64,000 nucleotides of DNA. Source: Siphonodentalium dalli. Taxonomy: Eukaryota; Mollusca; Scaphopoda; Gadilida; Siphonodentaliidae. The stretch lies in assembly GCA_032622095.1 (NCBI GenBank), contig CP136063.1, positions 7,171,814 to 7,235,813 on the forward strand, written 5' to 3'. Under the pieces are notes generated by a model that searched no databases, was not told the origin of the DNA, and worked only from the letters and a program-made list of their open reading frames with translations. This document shows, piece by piece, positions 1-11,019 of this stretch. Each line of letters begins with the position of its first letter. Within the stretch, counting starts at the first letter, position 1. A program made the position numbers and the translations under genes.

Positions 1-202
1 TGATTTCACCATTTCTTTTGGGATATTATTGTTCCCAGGATGCTATGTGAAAGCGGAGGGGAAGTCACGTGATTTTTAACCTTTTTTTGTGCGCCATTTT
101 TCATCGCGTCGAAATTCTGTTTCATGGTATTGTTAAAATTAATGACGTCATTCACGCCTAAACTTGAAAAGCAACAACGCGCCTGTGGCGCGTTGTGGTT
201 GC
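1..202. other. Unassigned leading stretch with a short palindrome
   Basis: No coding signal is visible. The segment ends in a GC-rich imperfect palindrome at 171-202 with arms around a TGT loop (core CGCGCC/GGCGCG), directly outside the left arm of the long inverted repeat that follows. Confidence 0.5.
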
Positions 203-1290
203 TATAACTCCTTCAACACAATCATACCAAAGTGTATTCTTATAAACAGGTAGACAGAATGTAAAAGTTATAAGTTATGACACCACAACATGTTTGTGGA
301 TCCATAGTTGGAATGTTTATGGATCTATAGTTGGAAGATATAAATATAAGGACAATTCGTCTAGTCAGAACTAAAGTGTTCTATCTCCATATTTGTATTT
401 ATGTTTGAAATCGAGTTTATAATGTTGACCCCCCCCCCCGGTTCACATGTTCTCATAATATCCATCTTACTATTTCCTGAAAACGTATTGGTATCCGGTC
501 CGAAAATCATAAGATATCGTGTATAACTATAACGAATTTGAATGAGAGGTTGTGTAAATCTGTTCCATCGCAAAAACTAACTTTTTTGACAGTGCTATAT
601 TGATCTATCTCCACTATGGACCAATTTCTATATTTATTTTGTATCACGTAACAAATTTCAGTGCTAAAATGTTGTAGCTCTGACCTGCAATATATAGATT
701 GCAATGAGGCCCTAACTTGACAGAGTGCCAGCGAAGTGACTTGTTGGCAATAATCCTTTCTCACGTCTTATGTCTAAGATAATTATTTGGCTAAAATGAC
801 ATAGAAAATGGCGTGACTTGCACGTTTTAAATTATTGCAAAACACGAAAACTACTATATAGCACGGAATACAAACATAACATTTTACACAAATTATTCTA
901 TATCCAAAGAATGTTTTCGTGATTACATCCAATATATCATATGTTTTGTCTGAAAGCTCTCGTATTTTCACACCAGCTATCATACCGCTGTGTGCTACCT
1001 CACATGACCGAATGAGAACATGTGAATCGGGGGGGGGGGGGGTCAACATTATAAACTCGATTTCAAACACAAATTTAAATATGGAGATCGAACACTTTAG
1101 TTCTGACGAGACGAATTATCCTTATATCTTCCAATTTTGGATCCACAAACATTCCAACTATGGATCCACAAACATTCCAACTATGGCTCCACAAAAATGC
1201 TGCGGTGTCATAACTTATAACCTTTACATTATGCACCCTGTTTATAGTAATACACTTTGGTATGATTGTGTTGAAGGTGTTATAAATGGA
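203..1290. repeat. Long inverted repeat, ~250-280 bp arms, ~550 bp spacer
   Basis: The left arm (about 203-460) is the reverse complement of the right arm (about 1009-1290). Both contain the same landmarks in mirrored order: a C or G homopolymer tract, a Bam-type GGATCC/ATCC motif with ATTCCAACTATGG, and the motif AACACAATCATACC. The right arm holds an extra copy of the ~22-bp ATCCACAAACATTCCAACT unit, as the left arm does in diverged form. The spacer has no recognisable gene. Open frames in the arms are mirror images of each other and are not evidence of coding. This may be a foldback-type transposon or an inverted duplication; no terminal signature or target duplication could be fixed. Confidence 0.8.
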
Positions 1291-2221
1291 ACATTGTGTT
1301 CACGTATAGACTTAACACTATGTCTTGCAATGCCGCATTACTTATGTCCGTGTTGAACAAGATAAAATGTAACCTTGTTTCCACGTATAAACTTACCGCT
1401 GGCAATTGCTTGTTCCATTTTCCCGGATTGAACGAGTTGCCAATGTTACCAGCCGTATCACATGACATAACGCTATCGCTGCCCTGAAGACGAAAATGCA
1501 TGAGTTAGCTAATTCAGACAAAGGCCAACGTGACACAATTGGAGCATTCCGAATTATCCAATACAATACTACTTTCACAAGACACATAATCAGTTACATT
1601 TTCCGATGTACTATTACATGTACTTGTAAAATATCAGTGCCGTCGAGGAATTTGGAGGATCCGAACTTTTTGATACCACTGCTAAGTTAGAATGACGAAC
1701 GTATACCACTGTCTGCATGGTATAATAACTAAATAACAAATAAATAACTTTCCATATGTATAACTTGTAAAAGAAAAAAACAAATTTGCATTAATTTGTG
1801 CTGAGAGACGGCTTATATGTTGGTTAGCGTGTGAGAGGCCTGCGGTATTACCATGGTCGCCCGCTCGGTGTCGCCCACACGTAACAATCAAAACACGTGT
1901 AAGGTTGGACAGTTGGGGCTTAACATGGCAGCATACTGTATTACTAACGTCGCTCACTCGTTGCCCACACGCGTAACGATCAAACCACATGTCAGATTGG
2001 AGAGTTTGGCTTAACACGTCAGCCTAATGTGTCATTATCGTCGCCCGCAAGTTGAGAATATTCATTGTATTAGTTGCAACTTTTGATCGAGACGGCTGTT
2101 TTGATCGACACTCGCTAACACATACAAGTTTCGATTCAAAGCGGAAGGAAACAGCAGATTTAAAAAGGTGGTTGGTAACATGGTATGATAACGAATTTCG
2201 GTTTAGTGACATACCATCTCA
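1291..2221. other. No gene seen; a diverged ~96-bp direct duplication
   Basis: No coding or RNA feature is supported. Around 1858-2050 two diverged tandem copies of a ~96-bp segment share the motifs CCCACACG, GATCAAA and GGCTTAACA. They are shared only in part, so the copies are old. Confidence 0.4.
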
Positions 2222-2518
2222 GTAATTCTGACCACCGAGCGGTCGACTTGAATTGTGGACATGGTAATTATGACCACCGATTGGTCGACTTTAATTGGAG
2301 ACATGGAAATTCTGACCACCGATTGGTCGTCTTTAGTTGGAGACATGATAATTCAGATCAACGATTGGTCGACTTGAATTGGAGACATGATAATTCTGAC
2401 CACCGATTGGTTATCTTGAATTGGAGACATGTTAATTCTGACCACAGCTTGGTCGACCTGAATTGGAGGCATGGTAATTCTGACGACCGATTGGTCGACT
2501 TGAATTGGAGACATGGTT
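2222..2518. repeat. 42-bp minisatellite, about 7 copies
   Basis: The unit begins TAATTCTGACCACCGATTGG and ends GGAGACATGG. Because 42 is a multiple of three and the unit lacks stops in some frames, it stays open on both strands. The resulting peptides repeat with a 14-residue period and are not evidence of a gene. Confidence 0.9.
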
Positions 2519-2659
2519 ATACACGTTCGTTTCGATGCAGGGAATCTTGACGTTAAATACGTGATCTCAAGCACGAATCTGAAAAGTAAACCTGCGACAT
2601 GTTACTGTTATATTCCATTGATGAGCATTGCGCAGGGTATGTAGTGATACAACTTTAAT

Positions 2660-3140
2660 ATATGTAATTTGGGGAAACATGAGGCCTTTTTTCTAAATGT
2701 TTGGCCAAACTGTATCATATTGATAGAACTTTGATATGAGTAACATTCTGCAGTTACCGACATATTATCTCCCGGAGGAGACAGGCCATCTTTAATTATG
2801 TCCCAGACGATATATACCATCCTTAATTGTGACCTGGAGAAGATATTTAATTGTGACACGGATGAGGCCATCTTGCAACATATCCTAGCGCAAATACGCA
2901 CATACTCGACCCATTATATGAACAATGTACATGATTATGAAGTAAAGTAAATAATGGTTTCATATCCTTTATTATGTAGTTTAGCGCGGACAACAATAAA
3001 AACACACGTTAAAGAGGGTACATCAGTCGTGATTTGTCTTCTTTGTGCCATTATCCACACATAATCTGCTTAGTATCGCCTCATTATGAGTCGATAATTT
3101 GAATACAACGCTCTAATTTTATGTCATTGTTAAAGTGTGT
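2660..3140. repeat. Dispersed repeat, copy A (~480 bp)
   Basis: This matches 5495-6010 in the same orientation over roughly 500 bp. Shared landmarks are GTAATTTGGGGAAACATGAG at the start, ATTCTGCAGTTACCGACATA, CGCAAATACGCACATA and GAGTCGATAAT near the end. Inside is a short ~30-bp sub-repeat around TTAATTGTGACCCGGA. The two copies flank exon 10 of the FRRS1-like gene. They lie in non-equivalent introns (9 and 10) and so are better read as a dispersed element than as part of the DOMON exon duplication. A further fragment of the sub-repeat lies at about 6090-6130. Confidence 0.75.
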
Positions 3141-3251
3141 ATGTCCAAAAACTTGAACATGATGGACTACATCGATCAGTATACTGTACTAAACCCTCAT
3201 CTAAAATCGTGATTTAAAGAAGTGATGGTTATACTCATGCTGATTGAACCC

Positions 3252-4535
3252 AAATCATGTGTATCCAAATCCAATGATCTGACAATAGCTATGTTTAGAT
3301 AACATAATCATGTGTATCCAATGACCTGACAATAGCTATGTTTAGATAACATAATCATGTGTATCCAATGATCTGACAATAGCCATTTTTTAGATAACAT
3401 AATCATGTGTATCCAAATCCAATGACCTGACAATAGCTATGTTTTAGATAACATAATCATGTGTATCCAATTAACTGACAATAGCTATGTTTTAGATAAC
3501 ATAATCATGTGTATCCATTGACCTGAAAATAGCTATGTTTTAGATAACATAATCATGTGTATCTAAATCCAATGAACTGACAATAGCTCTGTTTTAGATA
3601 ACATAATCATGTGTATCCAATGACCTGACCACAGCTATGTTTCAGATAACATAATCATGTGTACCAATGACCTGACCACAGCTATGTTTCAGATAACATA
3701 ATCGTGTGTATCAAATGCACTGACAATAGCTATGTTTTAGATAACATAATCATGTGTATCCAATGACCTGACAATAGCTATGTTTCAGATATCATAATCA
3801 TGTGTATCCAATTAACTGACAATAGCTATGTTTTAGATAACATAATCATGTTTATCCAAATCCAATGACCTGACAATGGCTATGTTTTAGATAACATAAT
3901 AATGTGTATCCAAATCCAATGACCTGACAATAGCTCTGTTTTAGATAACATAATCATGTGTATCCAATGATATGACAATAGCTATGTTTTAGATAACATA
4001 ATCATGTGTATCCAATGACCTGACAATAGCTATGTTTCAGATATCATAATCATGTGTATCCAATTAACTGACAATAGCTGTTTCACATAACATATTCATG
4101 TGTATCCAACAACCTGACAATAGCTATGTTTTAGATAACATAATCATGTGTATCCAATGATATGACAATAGCTATGTTTTAGATAACATAATCATGTGTA
4201 TCCAATGACCTGACAATAGCTATGTTTCAGATATCATAATCATGTGTATCCAATTAACTGACAATAGCTGTTTCAGATAACATATTCATGTGTATCCAAC
4301 GACCTGACAATAGCTATGTTTTAGATAACATAATCATGTGTATCCAATGAACTGACAATATCTAAGTTTTAGATAACATAATCATGTGTATCCAATGATC
4401 TGACAATAGATATGTTTCAGATAACATAATAATGTGTATCCAATTATCTGACAATATCTATGTTTCAGATAACATAATCATGTGTAGCCAATGACCTGAC
4501 AATAGCTATGTTTCAGATAACATAGGCATGTATGT
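3252..4535. repeat. 48-bp minisatellite, about 26 copies, in intron 10
   Basis: The unit reads ATAACATAATCATGTGTATC then CAATGACCTGACAATAGC and TATGTTTTAG. Some units carry a 7-bp insertion (AAATCCA). The array starts about 50 bp downstream of the 5' splice site of exon 10 in the direction of transcription. It is not derived from the exon. Confidence 0.93.
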
Positions 4536-4584
4536 GGAGAAGAATAGTATATCTATTTGGCGACGGATGCTATAAAAAACCCAC

Positions 4585-4770
4585 CATTTTGTCATCCTCC
4601 GAGAAACCGATGGCGATAAAACGATTATTTGCGGACTCAGCAGTGATAGTGAAATCCGTATTGTCCCCGTTCTTAGCCCACTGTATGATGTAGCTACAGA
4701 CGTCGGAAGCGTCACAGTCATGGAGGCAGCCTGTTGTTGTTCCACAGGCTGACTTCTTGGCAACTGTTCC
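4585..4770 (-). CDS. FRRS1-like: FRRS1-like exon 10: start of second DOMON domain
   Basis: This exon encodes residues 368-429. The acceptor is TTTACAG before GGAACAG and the donor is ATG then GTGGGT, phase 0 on both sides. It is a clear paralogue of exon 6: 62 versus 63 codons, four cysteines with nearly the same spacing (C-x5-C-x3-C then C), and the same ending, IAIGFSEDDKM against IAIGFSEDDEM. DOMON domains are beta-sandwich heme- or sugar-binding modules. The terminal Met is the position expected of the heme ligand in heme-binding members, which is an inference from the family. The next exon should begin with a Gly and a DDVVEC-like motif in phase 0. None was found to the left, so it probably lies outside the window. 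Confidence 0.9.
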
Positions 4771-6177
4771 CTGTAAATTAATATTATTCAGTTAAAACAC
4801 TATACGTATACTATGACCATGTAATTCACGTTCAGATATTAAATATAAACTAATTTAGAACAACACTGAATAGTTCTGCTTTGTATATGATATATGCTGG
4901 ACATAATGAGACTGTGTTACTATTTAACTATTCCAAGTTAATACTGAAAGCTAGCAATTCACATATTCAAATAAATCACCGGTATTTACGATGTCGCGCC
5001 GTTCGCGTCCCCCCCCCCCCACTCCGTTTAACTAATCAGTCCATGTTATGTTAATATACCACTCCAGCTTAATGACCAGTCTATACGATCAGTCACACCG
5101 CTATTCTATCAATATATCACTCCAGCCAATGCTAACGCGCAGTCACATCGCTGTAATTATGATACGTAAGCTCGCCAGCTGATTGGATGACATACGGCCT
5201 ATAGAGTTTTACTTCTGATCAAAATTTGTCATCGTAAAATTGTGTTCGGAAAAGCTGTACTTTTCCGTCAAGATGTCGTGTTCTTTAAACTGAGGTTGAA
5301 TACAGATTATCCTGATACCGTGGCCTATATTGTTGATGTGTAAGTGGCATGACAATTGTGACACTCTTCGAATGATGCCACCTTTGATCTAGCTATGTTG
5401 TTAACGGAATGAGAGAGGATCCCAAGCGACACAGATGTGTTTAGCGATGGCACTTTTTCAACATGTTTCCCATGGTAACGTATATTAATACGAATCGGAG
5501 ATTGTAATTTGGGGAAACATGAGGCCTTTTTCTAAATATTTGGCCAAACTATATTATATTGGAACAACTTTGATATATGTGACATTCTGCAGTTACCGAC
5601 ATATTATGACCCGGATGATACGCCACATATAATTGTGCCCCGAATGAGATACGCCATCTGTAATTATGTCCCAGAAGATATATAACATCTTTAATTGTGA
5701 CCCGGATGAGATAGGCCATCCTTAATTGTGACACGGAGGAGATATGCCATCTTGCAACATATCCTCGCGCAAATACGCACATAATCGACCTATTATAACT
5801 ATGTACATGATTCTGAAGTAAAGTAGATCATGGTTTGATATCCGTTATTCTGTATTATGGCGCGGACACCAGCGTAAACACATGTTAAATAGAGTACAAT
5901 TGGACAGTCGTGAGTTGGCTTCTTTGGGCCATTATCCGCACATAATCAGTTTATAATTGCCTAAATATGAGTCGATAATGTGACTAAAACGCTCTCATTT
6001 TCAGAACATTGTCGATTCTAAGCAGATTATATATATAACCAAATTCAATTATAAGCAGATAATGTGCGGGTTTTTGTGAGAACAGGCTGTATCTTTAATT
6101 GTGACCCAGAATAGATAGGCCATCTTTGAAGTACTGTGAAACACTCAGTTCGGCGACCAGCTCAGTAGTGTACACAC
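4771..6177 (-). other. Intron 9 of the FRRS1-like gene
   Basis: The intron holds the second copy of the dispersed repeat (5495-6010) and a C homopolymer near 5011. Otherwise it is unassigned AT-rich sequence. No exon or RNA gene is seen. Confidence 0.6.
5495..6010. repeat. Dispersed repeat, copy B (~510 bp)
   Basis: This is the direct-orientation partner of 2660-3140. It has more copies of the internal ~30-bp sub-repeat (GTGACCCGGATGAGATA and variants around 5600-5750), which accounts for its greater length. Confidence 0.75.
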
Positions 6178-6260
6178 CGGAATTGAAGCTGGTTTCTTGT
6201 ATCTGTTGAAGTCAATCTGGCTGTTTGACTTCTTATCAACAGTGTGTTCTATGGCGACCC
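6178..6260 (-). CDS. FRRS1-like: FRRS1-like exon 9: end of first DOMON domain
   Basis: The exon completes residue 340 and encodes 341-367. The acceptor AAACAG precedes GGGTCGCC, and the donor is CCG then GTGTGT. The two leading bases complete the Gly codon split after exon 8, giving VDG-VAIEH. The pattern of a Gly followed four or five residues later by His (His345), then a SNSQIDFN strand, is the usual close of a DOMON domain in FRRS1 relatives. The exon ends in phase 0 and so closes the DOMON cassette cleanly. Confidence 0.85.
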
Positions 6261-6889
6261 CTGTTTAAGAGAGATGAGTATCATCATTGGAGGAGAGATA
6301 TGTGTACAATTATATACATTCCTACAAATACAATAGTGGCATTCAATTTATATCAATTTTACTTACATAAAGTCGCTTAACGAATGTCCGTAAACATATG
6401 AGCAAGTTGTAGTATTTATATCGTAGTATTTAAATTATCATACAACAGTTTGCCTCATGTGAGTATACCACACAACATTATATAATACTTCCCTGTGCTT
6501 ATGGACGCTCAACGACTAGATATGTTACTGACTATACTGAATGCCGAACATCGAGTAATTCTGCTAAGTCACATGTGAGTGGGCTGTAACATTTAAGTTA
6601 AACTATTTTGCCCTAATTAGAAAACACATAACAACAAAGGAAAGAGTGTATAACACTGGGTGAATATGGGTTTTGACCCTAACACACAATAGGCAACGGT
6701 ACATTACACTGCAGTAAAGAGACAGTGAATAAACCCGATAAGTTAATATTAAAAAACAATATCCCTAAGCTCGATAAGCTAGTTTTCAAACACTATATCG
6801 ACTGGAATAGTGTAGCACATACCTAAGGTTATAGCAACTTAAAACCAACTCGACTCTACCATTTCAGAGATGACAACGTCTACAATATA

Positions 6890-7345
6890 CGCACAAATGA
6901 TACTTCCTTATTCGGACGGGCTATTGGGCAACACTACGACAACGATGCCGCCAACAATAGGCACGGTATGTAATTCGTCCATTACTACGACGATGCCGCC
7001 AACAATAGTGACTGCGTGTAATTCGCATTCTTTACGACAACGATGCCGCCGACAATAGTCAATGGATATAATTCGTTCACTACGACAACGACAATGGTCA
7101 CTGTGTGTAATTCGTGCATTATGACAACGATGTCGCCAACATTTGTCACTGCACGTAATGAGTTCATTACGACAACGATATCGCCAACAATAGTCACTGC
7201 ATTTCCTTATGACAAGGATGCCGCTAACAACATTTATTTATTTATACAATGGTAACTGTGTGTAATTCGTGCTCTACAACAACGATGTCGCCAACATTTG
7301 TCGCTGCATGTACTGCGTTCTTAATTATGCCGCCAACAATTTTAA
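6890..7345. repeat. ~48-bp imperfect minisatellite, about 9 copies
   Basis: Units share ACGACAACGATGCCGCCAAC then AATAGTCACTG and TGTAATTCGTGCATT. They are more diverged than the other arrays, with some units missing parts. Stop-free stretches on both strands follow from the 48-bp period. Confidence 0.85.
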
Positions 7346-7359
7346 CTGCATATCGTCCA

Positions 7360-7510
7360 GACATGTTTTATAATGAGTGGTACGGTCAATTTGTTTGATA
7401 TTTTCGGCGATGTTAGTACAATACTACATTCCTCCTGGTGGCATATCGTCTGACTACTACTATCAATTGTATGATCCCGGCCACATCCATACTATGTCGT
7501 GAATGCGTTT
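7360..7510. repeat. Dispersed repeat, also present twice at 17.8-18.25 kb
   Basis: The motifs GAGTGGTACGGTC, ATTTTCGGCGATGTTAGTA and TTACATTCCTCC occur in the same order here and at about 17875 and 18112. This copy is the most diverged. Confidence 0.65.
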
Positions 7511-8722
7511 GTCAATATGACATATTGGTCGAATATAACACACGTGCGTGCATAACTACGCAGAGAAAATGGCTACAAATCCATATTTACAAAAAAAACA
7601 TCTACGGTATTAGTAGTCAACTACATGCATACTGAACTGGTCGAATATGTTTGTTTAGTCAGTAGACACCTTTCGCTTAATTGACAACAACAGATAATCA
7701 ATACAAATAGGGTAGGACGTCACTATTTCTCAGCTGCTCAATGTGGGATATGACTATGATATTATGTCCTTAAATTGTGGTCATCTAGTGGCCTTAATTC
7801 GTATCTATTTTTGGAAATCATATCATCCTTCGTCGTACAACACAATAATATTGCGCAACACAAATGGCTAACCTATGACCTGAAAGCAGCATAATTAAGT
7901 AAACAAAATATTTCGGTACGCATAACCATACTCCACCTTATCCGAGCGATAAACATGTTTTCTCACAAACATACTCGAAGTCTTCATTTCACTTCAAAAG
8001 GTGTTTGGTTAGTGCGAAACAAAACACTACGAATAAATATGTGTCACTGTTCGTTATGCGAAATATGTATATTATTATTTTATAGTATAGCTCACGTGAC
8101 TTTCTCGCTTCCTGGTTGGCTACACACGGCTATACTATTTTACGATAGTACCCCAGTGGTCATAATTGTCTACTATTCTTTTTTTCTATTCATTGTAACA
8201 AACTCATTTCGCGAAATCGGGTTTCCGCCTAAAGATACGACAATCATAAATTTTGCACTTTACGACATTTGTTGCAATATTGGAATGACGTTAGATTTAT
8301 TGGTGCATTATAATAATCTTACAAATGTCCTATCACAGCTATCCAATGTATTTAATAATTTGTACACTTAGTTGGCAAGCGAATATTTTGTTTAATGCCA
8401 GTGGACGCTATTTCTTTTCCGTTTTAATCGAAATTAAGCAAGTTATTTCAGAAATGTTGCCAAAATGTCTTTGCTAATGACGTAGTTATAGAAATAAATG
8501 CATGAATCATGAAAAGATACTGTTAGATGTAACTAATAATATAGCTATGCTCCCCTGCCATCAAAAGATTTCCGTAAATTGTAAAATCTGAGACCGATTT
8601 CCAAATTTCACGGTAAATAAAAATGTGACAAAATCAGATACAATTGTGCGAGAATTAGCACCAATGTTCGATATAATATAATAAATAATGAATGTCTTGG
8701 TCCTCGAGGAGGAATAGTCCAC

Positions 8723-9054
8723 GAGCCGTAGGCATACGATGACACACACCACATGCATCTAACGAACCGTAGGCATACGATGACACACACCACATGCATA
8801 TAACGAACCGTAGGCATACGATGACACACACCACATGCATCTAACGAACCGTAGGCATACGATGACACACACCACATGCATCTAACGAACCGTAGGCATA
8901 CGATGACACACACCACATGCATCTAACGAACCGTAGGCATACGATGACACACACCACATGCATCTAACGAACCGTAGGCATACGATGACACACACCACAT
9001 GCATCTAACGAACCGTAGGCATACGATGACACACACCACATGCATCTAACGAAC
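8723..9054. repeat. 41-bp minisatellite, about 8 copies
   Basis: The unit begins GAACCGTAGGCATACGATGA and continues CACACACCACATGCATCTAAC. Copies are nearly identical, so the array is recent. It ends about 85 bp inside intron 8 from the splice donor at 9138. The unit length is not divisible by three, so open minus-strand frames cycle with a 41-residue period over three units. Confidence 0.95.
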
Positions 9055-9138
9055 CGCAACTGGAATGTCCACTATGTTGGCTCCGAGCCATCATTATATA
9101 TATATAAGAGAACTGGGAATAATGTTACAGGCACTAAC

Positions 9139-9295
9139 CATCTACAACGGGGCCTGTCACATACAGCAGGTAGTAGTTGGTGGTCAGATTGAAGACCATG
9201 ACGTCACTAGACACTTTCTGTCTGCTGAATTTACACGTCAAGACGCCATTGTAGTATGTGTTCACGATGTTGGATAATCCCAGCGTCCGAATGCC
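9139..9295 (-). CDS. FRRS1-like: FRRS1-like exon 8: DOMON 1, third segment
   Basis: The exon encodes residues 288-339 plus one base. The acceptor is TATCCAG before GGCATTCGG and the donor is GATG then GTTAGT (phase 1). It carries the typical DOMON strand NGVLTCKFSR (303-312), then VMVFNL (329 region) and YYLLYVTGP (328-336 by simple count), followed by VVD leading into exon 9. In FRRS1-family DOMON domains the same order is seen: a cysteine strand followed by a YYLL-x-A/V-x-G strand. The match to the family is unambiguous by eye. Confidence 0.9.
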
Positions 9296-10899
9296 CTGGA
9301 TACAGAAGAAACATTGAAGTTACGACATGGGTCGTAGGAGGTGGTTCCTTCCGCCCACCGCCCTCCCTCGATTTTATCAAAATGTTCAACGCTGGGAAAT
9401 ATGAATTGGAATGTTGTATTTTGACATAGAGCAGGATATGTTCTATTGTTGGCCACCTGATATGTATGTAAATGACCGTCAGCTGAAAATGTTCAAGCAT
9501 TATGGGGGGGGGGGGGGGGGGGGGTGGGTGCCATATTATAAAGTTTTAGGTACCAGTTGGAAACCTCATGACGGAGACAATATAGCCACGCCCCGTGCGA
9601 CTCCCATGCCAGTTGGAATTCATTGTATGTCACACGCGTTGCTGGAAAGTTGACACCACATAAAGGTTAGAATATGTAACGTAATTAATTCGTAAATACA
9701 ATAACTATTGTAACAAATATATGTTATGATGTTATCCGAACGAACGAATGGATGAACTGTGTATAGTGTATAACACATATCACATACTTGTGATATCAAT
9801 GACAGGTAACCCAATAAGAACGCACCCGCCAATAAGGCATATCCGTCATTTTAAACACAATACTACATAATATTGTTGTGCACATTCATGGAATGGTAAA
9901 TATTTTGCTAGGAACATGTTGTGGTTTGTTTTACAACGCTGTGGTAAAATCTAGCTACTGGAAGAGGATAGGATTCATTGGCCGAATAAATAAGCCGATG
10001 TCACTAAGGTGTGTCTGTCCAGATTAAATCGCGATATATGATCAGTTTTAATAGCAGGTGTCTATACGCTTCACAGTTAAGGGGAAAGTGCATTTTGTCT
10101 TCAACATGGCTACCATCACATAAATAATAACTACTATTCAGGGGAGAGCACCACATCGAATGTGTGACATACTCGATCGTTCGGCTGTACTGTTGTTAAC
10201 AGTTGCACTATAGTCGACTGTTGGGAGATTACATTTGCGACGTATGTTCCGCCTCCAGTGAGAAACCGCGTCGTTGATTGGTCAGAGAGCTGCACAACAT
10301 ATCTTATGTTTACGTCCCGAGTCGTCATCATAAGGGAAACCAAGACAACGGTGTCATCGTCTCTCGCCGGCTGCTTTTTTCATGACGTCATTGTCGTTGA
10401 GCAACGTTATGGCGAGAGCTATAGGAGATTTTGACATTTTCTGCTGATAATTCTTCGGAATAAATGTCAAATTTATGAGAATGACCAGGACTAGTACTGT
10501 CGGCATAACATATACGTTATTGTGGTGGATTGACGGCAACATGGTGTGACATTGACGGCTTGGAGCGTATGTTCAACCTCGTCGCTTCGTGACTCGGTTG
10601 AACATAAACTCCAAGCCGTCAATGTCACACCATGTTACCGTCAATCCACCACTATAACTTATAATGTTCCTGATTTTGTGATGTGACGGTTTCCTGATCG
10701 TGGTGGCGGTTTGGATATTACCCTTAATGACGTAGGCTCATTGTCGCGCCATGCCACGTTTGAGAGATTACATTAGTGGTGCACACGTATGTGATTGATT
10801 GTGTGATGCGACGGTTTAGAGATTGCATTAATGGTGCGGTTTCCTGATCGTGAGTCAATAGCGACGTAGGTTTATGTTCCTGGTCATATTAATACGAAC
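9296..10899 (-). other. Intron 7 of the FRRS1-like gene
   Basis: It holds a 22-base G tract (about 9503-9524), a foldback element (10508-10668) and flanking sub-repeats around 10225-10260, 10680-10720 and 10800-10880 that share GAGATTACATT and ACGGTTTCCTGATCGTG motifs. Open frames here are not convincing as genes. Confidence 0.6.
10508..10668. mobile_element. Foldback element: near-perfect inverted repeat with a tiny loop
   Basis: The left arm (about 10508-10577) and right arm (about 10595-10668) are reverse complements over at least 57 bp, with few mismatches and a loop of under 20 bases. The arm core is GTGGTGGATTGACGG with CATTGACGGCTTGGAG further in. Such a structure would form a long hairpin in RNA or single-stranded DNA. 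It looks like a small foldback MITE. No target duplication could be read with confidence. Confidence 0.75.
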
Positions 10900-11019
10900 C
10901 GGTGGATTCGTGCTGGTTTTGGCATCATCAGGGGCGCTATCTGGTACAGGAGGGTTGTATGCCTGTATCAGGCTCACTTTGTCGTTGTAGTAGATGCATT
11001 CGACCACACTGTCGTGACC
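10900..11019 (-). CDS. FRRS1-like: FRRS1-like exon 7: DOMON 1, second segment
   Basis: The exon encodes residues 248-287 in phase 0 at both ends. The acceptor TTTTGTAG precedes GGTCACGAC. The donor CCG then GTTCGT is weaker than the others. The start GHDSVVEC (248-255) directly continues DDEM of exon 6 and recreates the DOMON hallmark of Met-Gly followed by a D/S-VV-x-C motif. The rest has the YYND and Pro-rich ending typical of the variable loop region. Confidence 0.87.

Larger units (their letters stand above)
6261..9138 (-). other. Intron 8 of the FRRS1-like gene
   Basis: It contains a 48-bp array (6890-7345), a copy of a dispersed repeat (7360-7510) and a 41-bp array (8723-9054) close to the splice donor of exon 8. 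A stretch at about 7880-8060 resembles 26320-26510 (shared AAAAGGTGTTTGG and ATTATGCGAAA motifs), suggesting one more old dispersed repeat. Nothing else is assigned. Confidence 0.6.

Noticed and set aside
2185-2550. A 121-codon frame with a 14-residue period
   Set aside because: It is a product of the 42-bp minisatellite and is open on both strands.
2660-6010. The direct repeats around exon 10 as proof of the DOMON cassette duplication
   Set aside because: The two copies lie in introns 9 and 10, which are not equivalent positions in the four-exon cassette.
7955-8371. A 138-codon plus-strand frame with hydrophobic stretches
   Set aside because: There is no recognisable motif. It overlaps a region resembling 26.3-26.5 kb, the composition follows AT-rich DNA, and its length is possible by chance.
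8608-9000. Cys/Val-rich overlapping minus-strand frames
   Set aside because: They arise from the 41-bp minisatellite; the same peptide appears in shifted frames.
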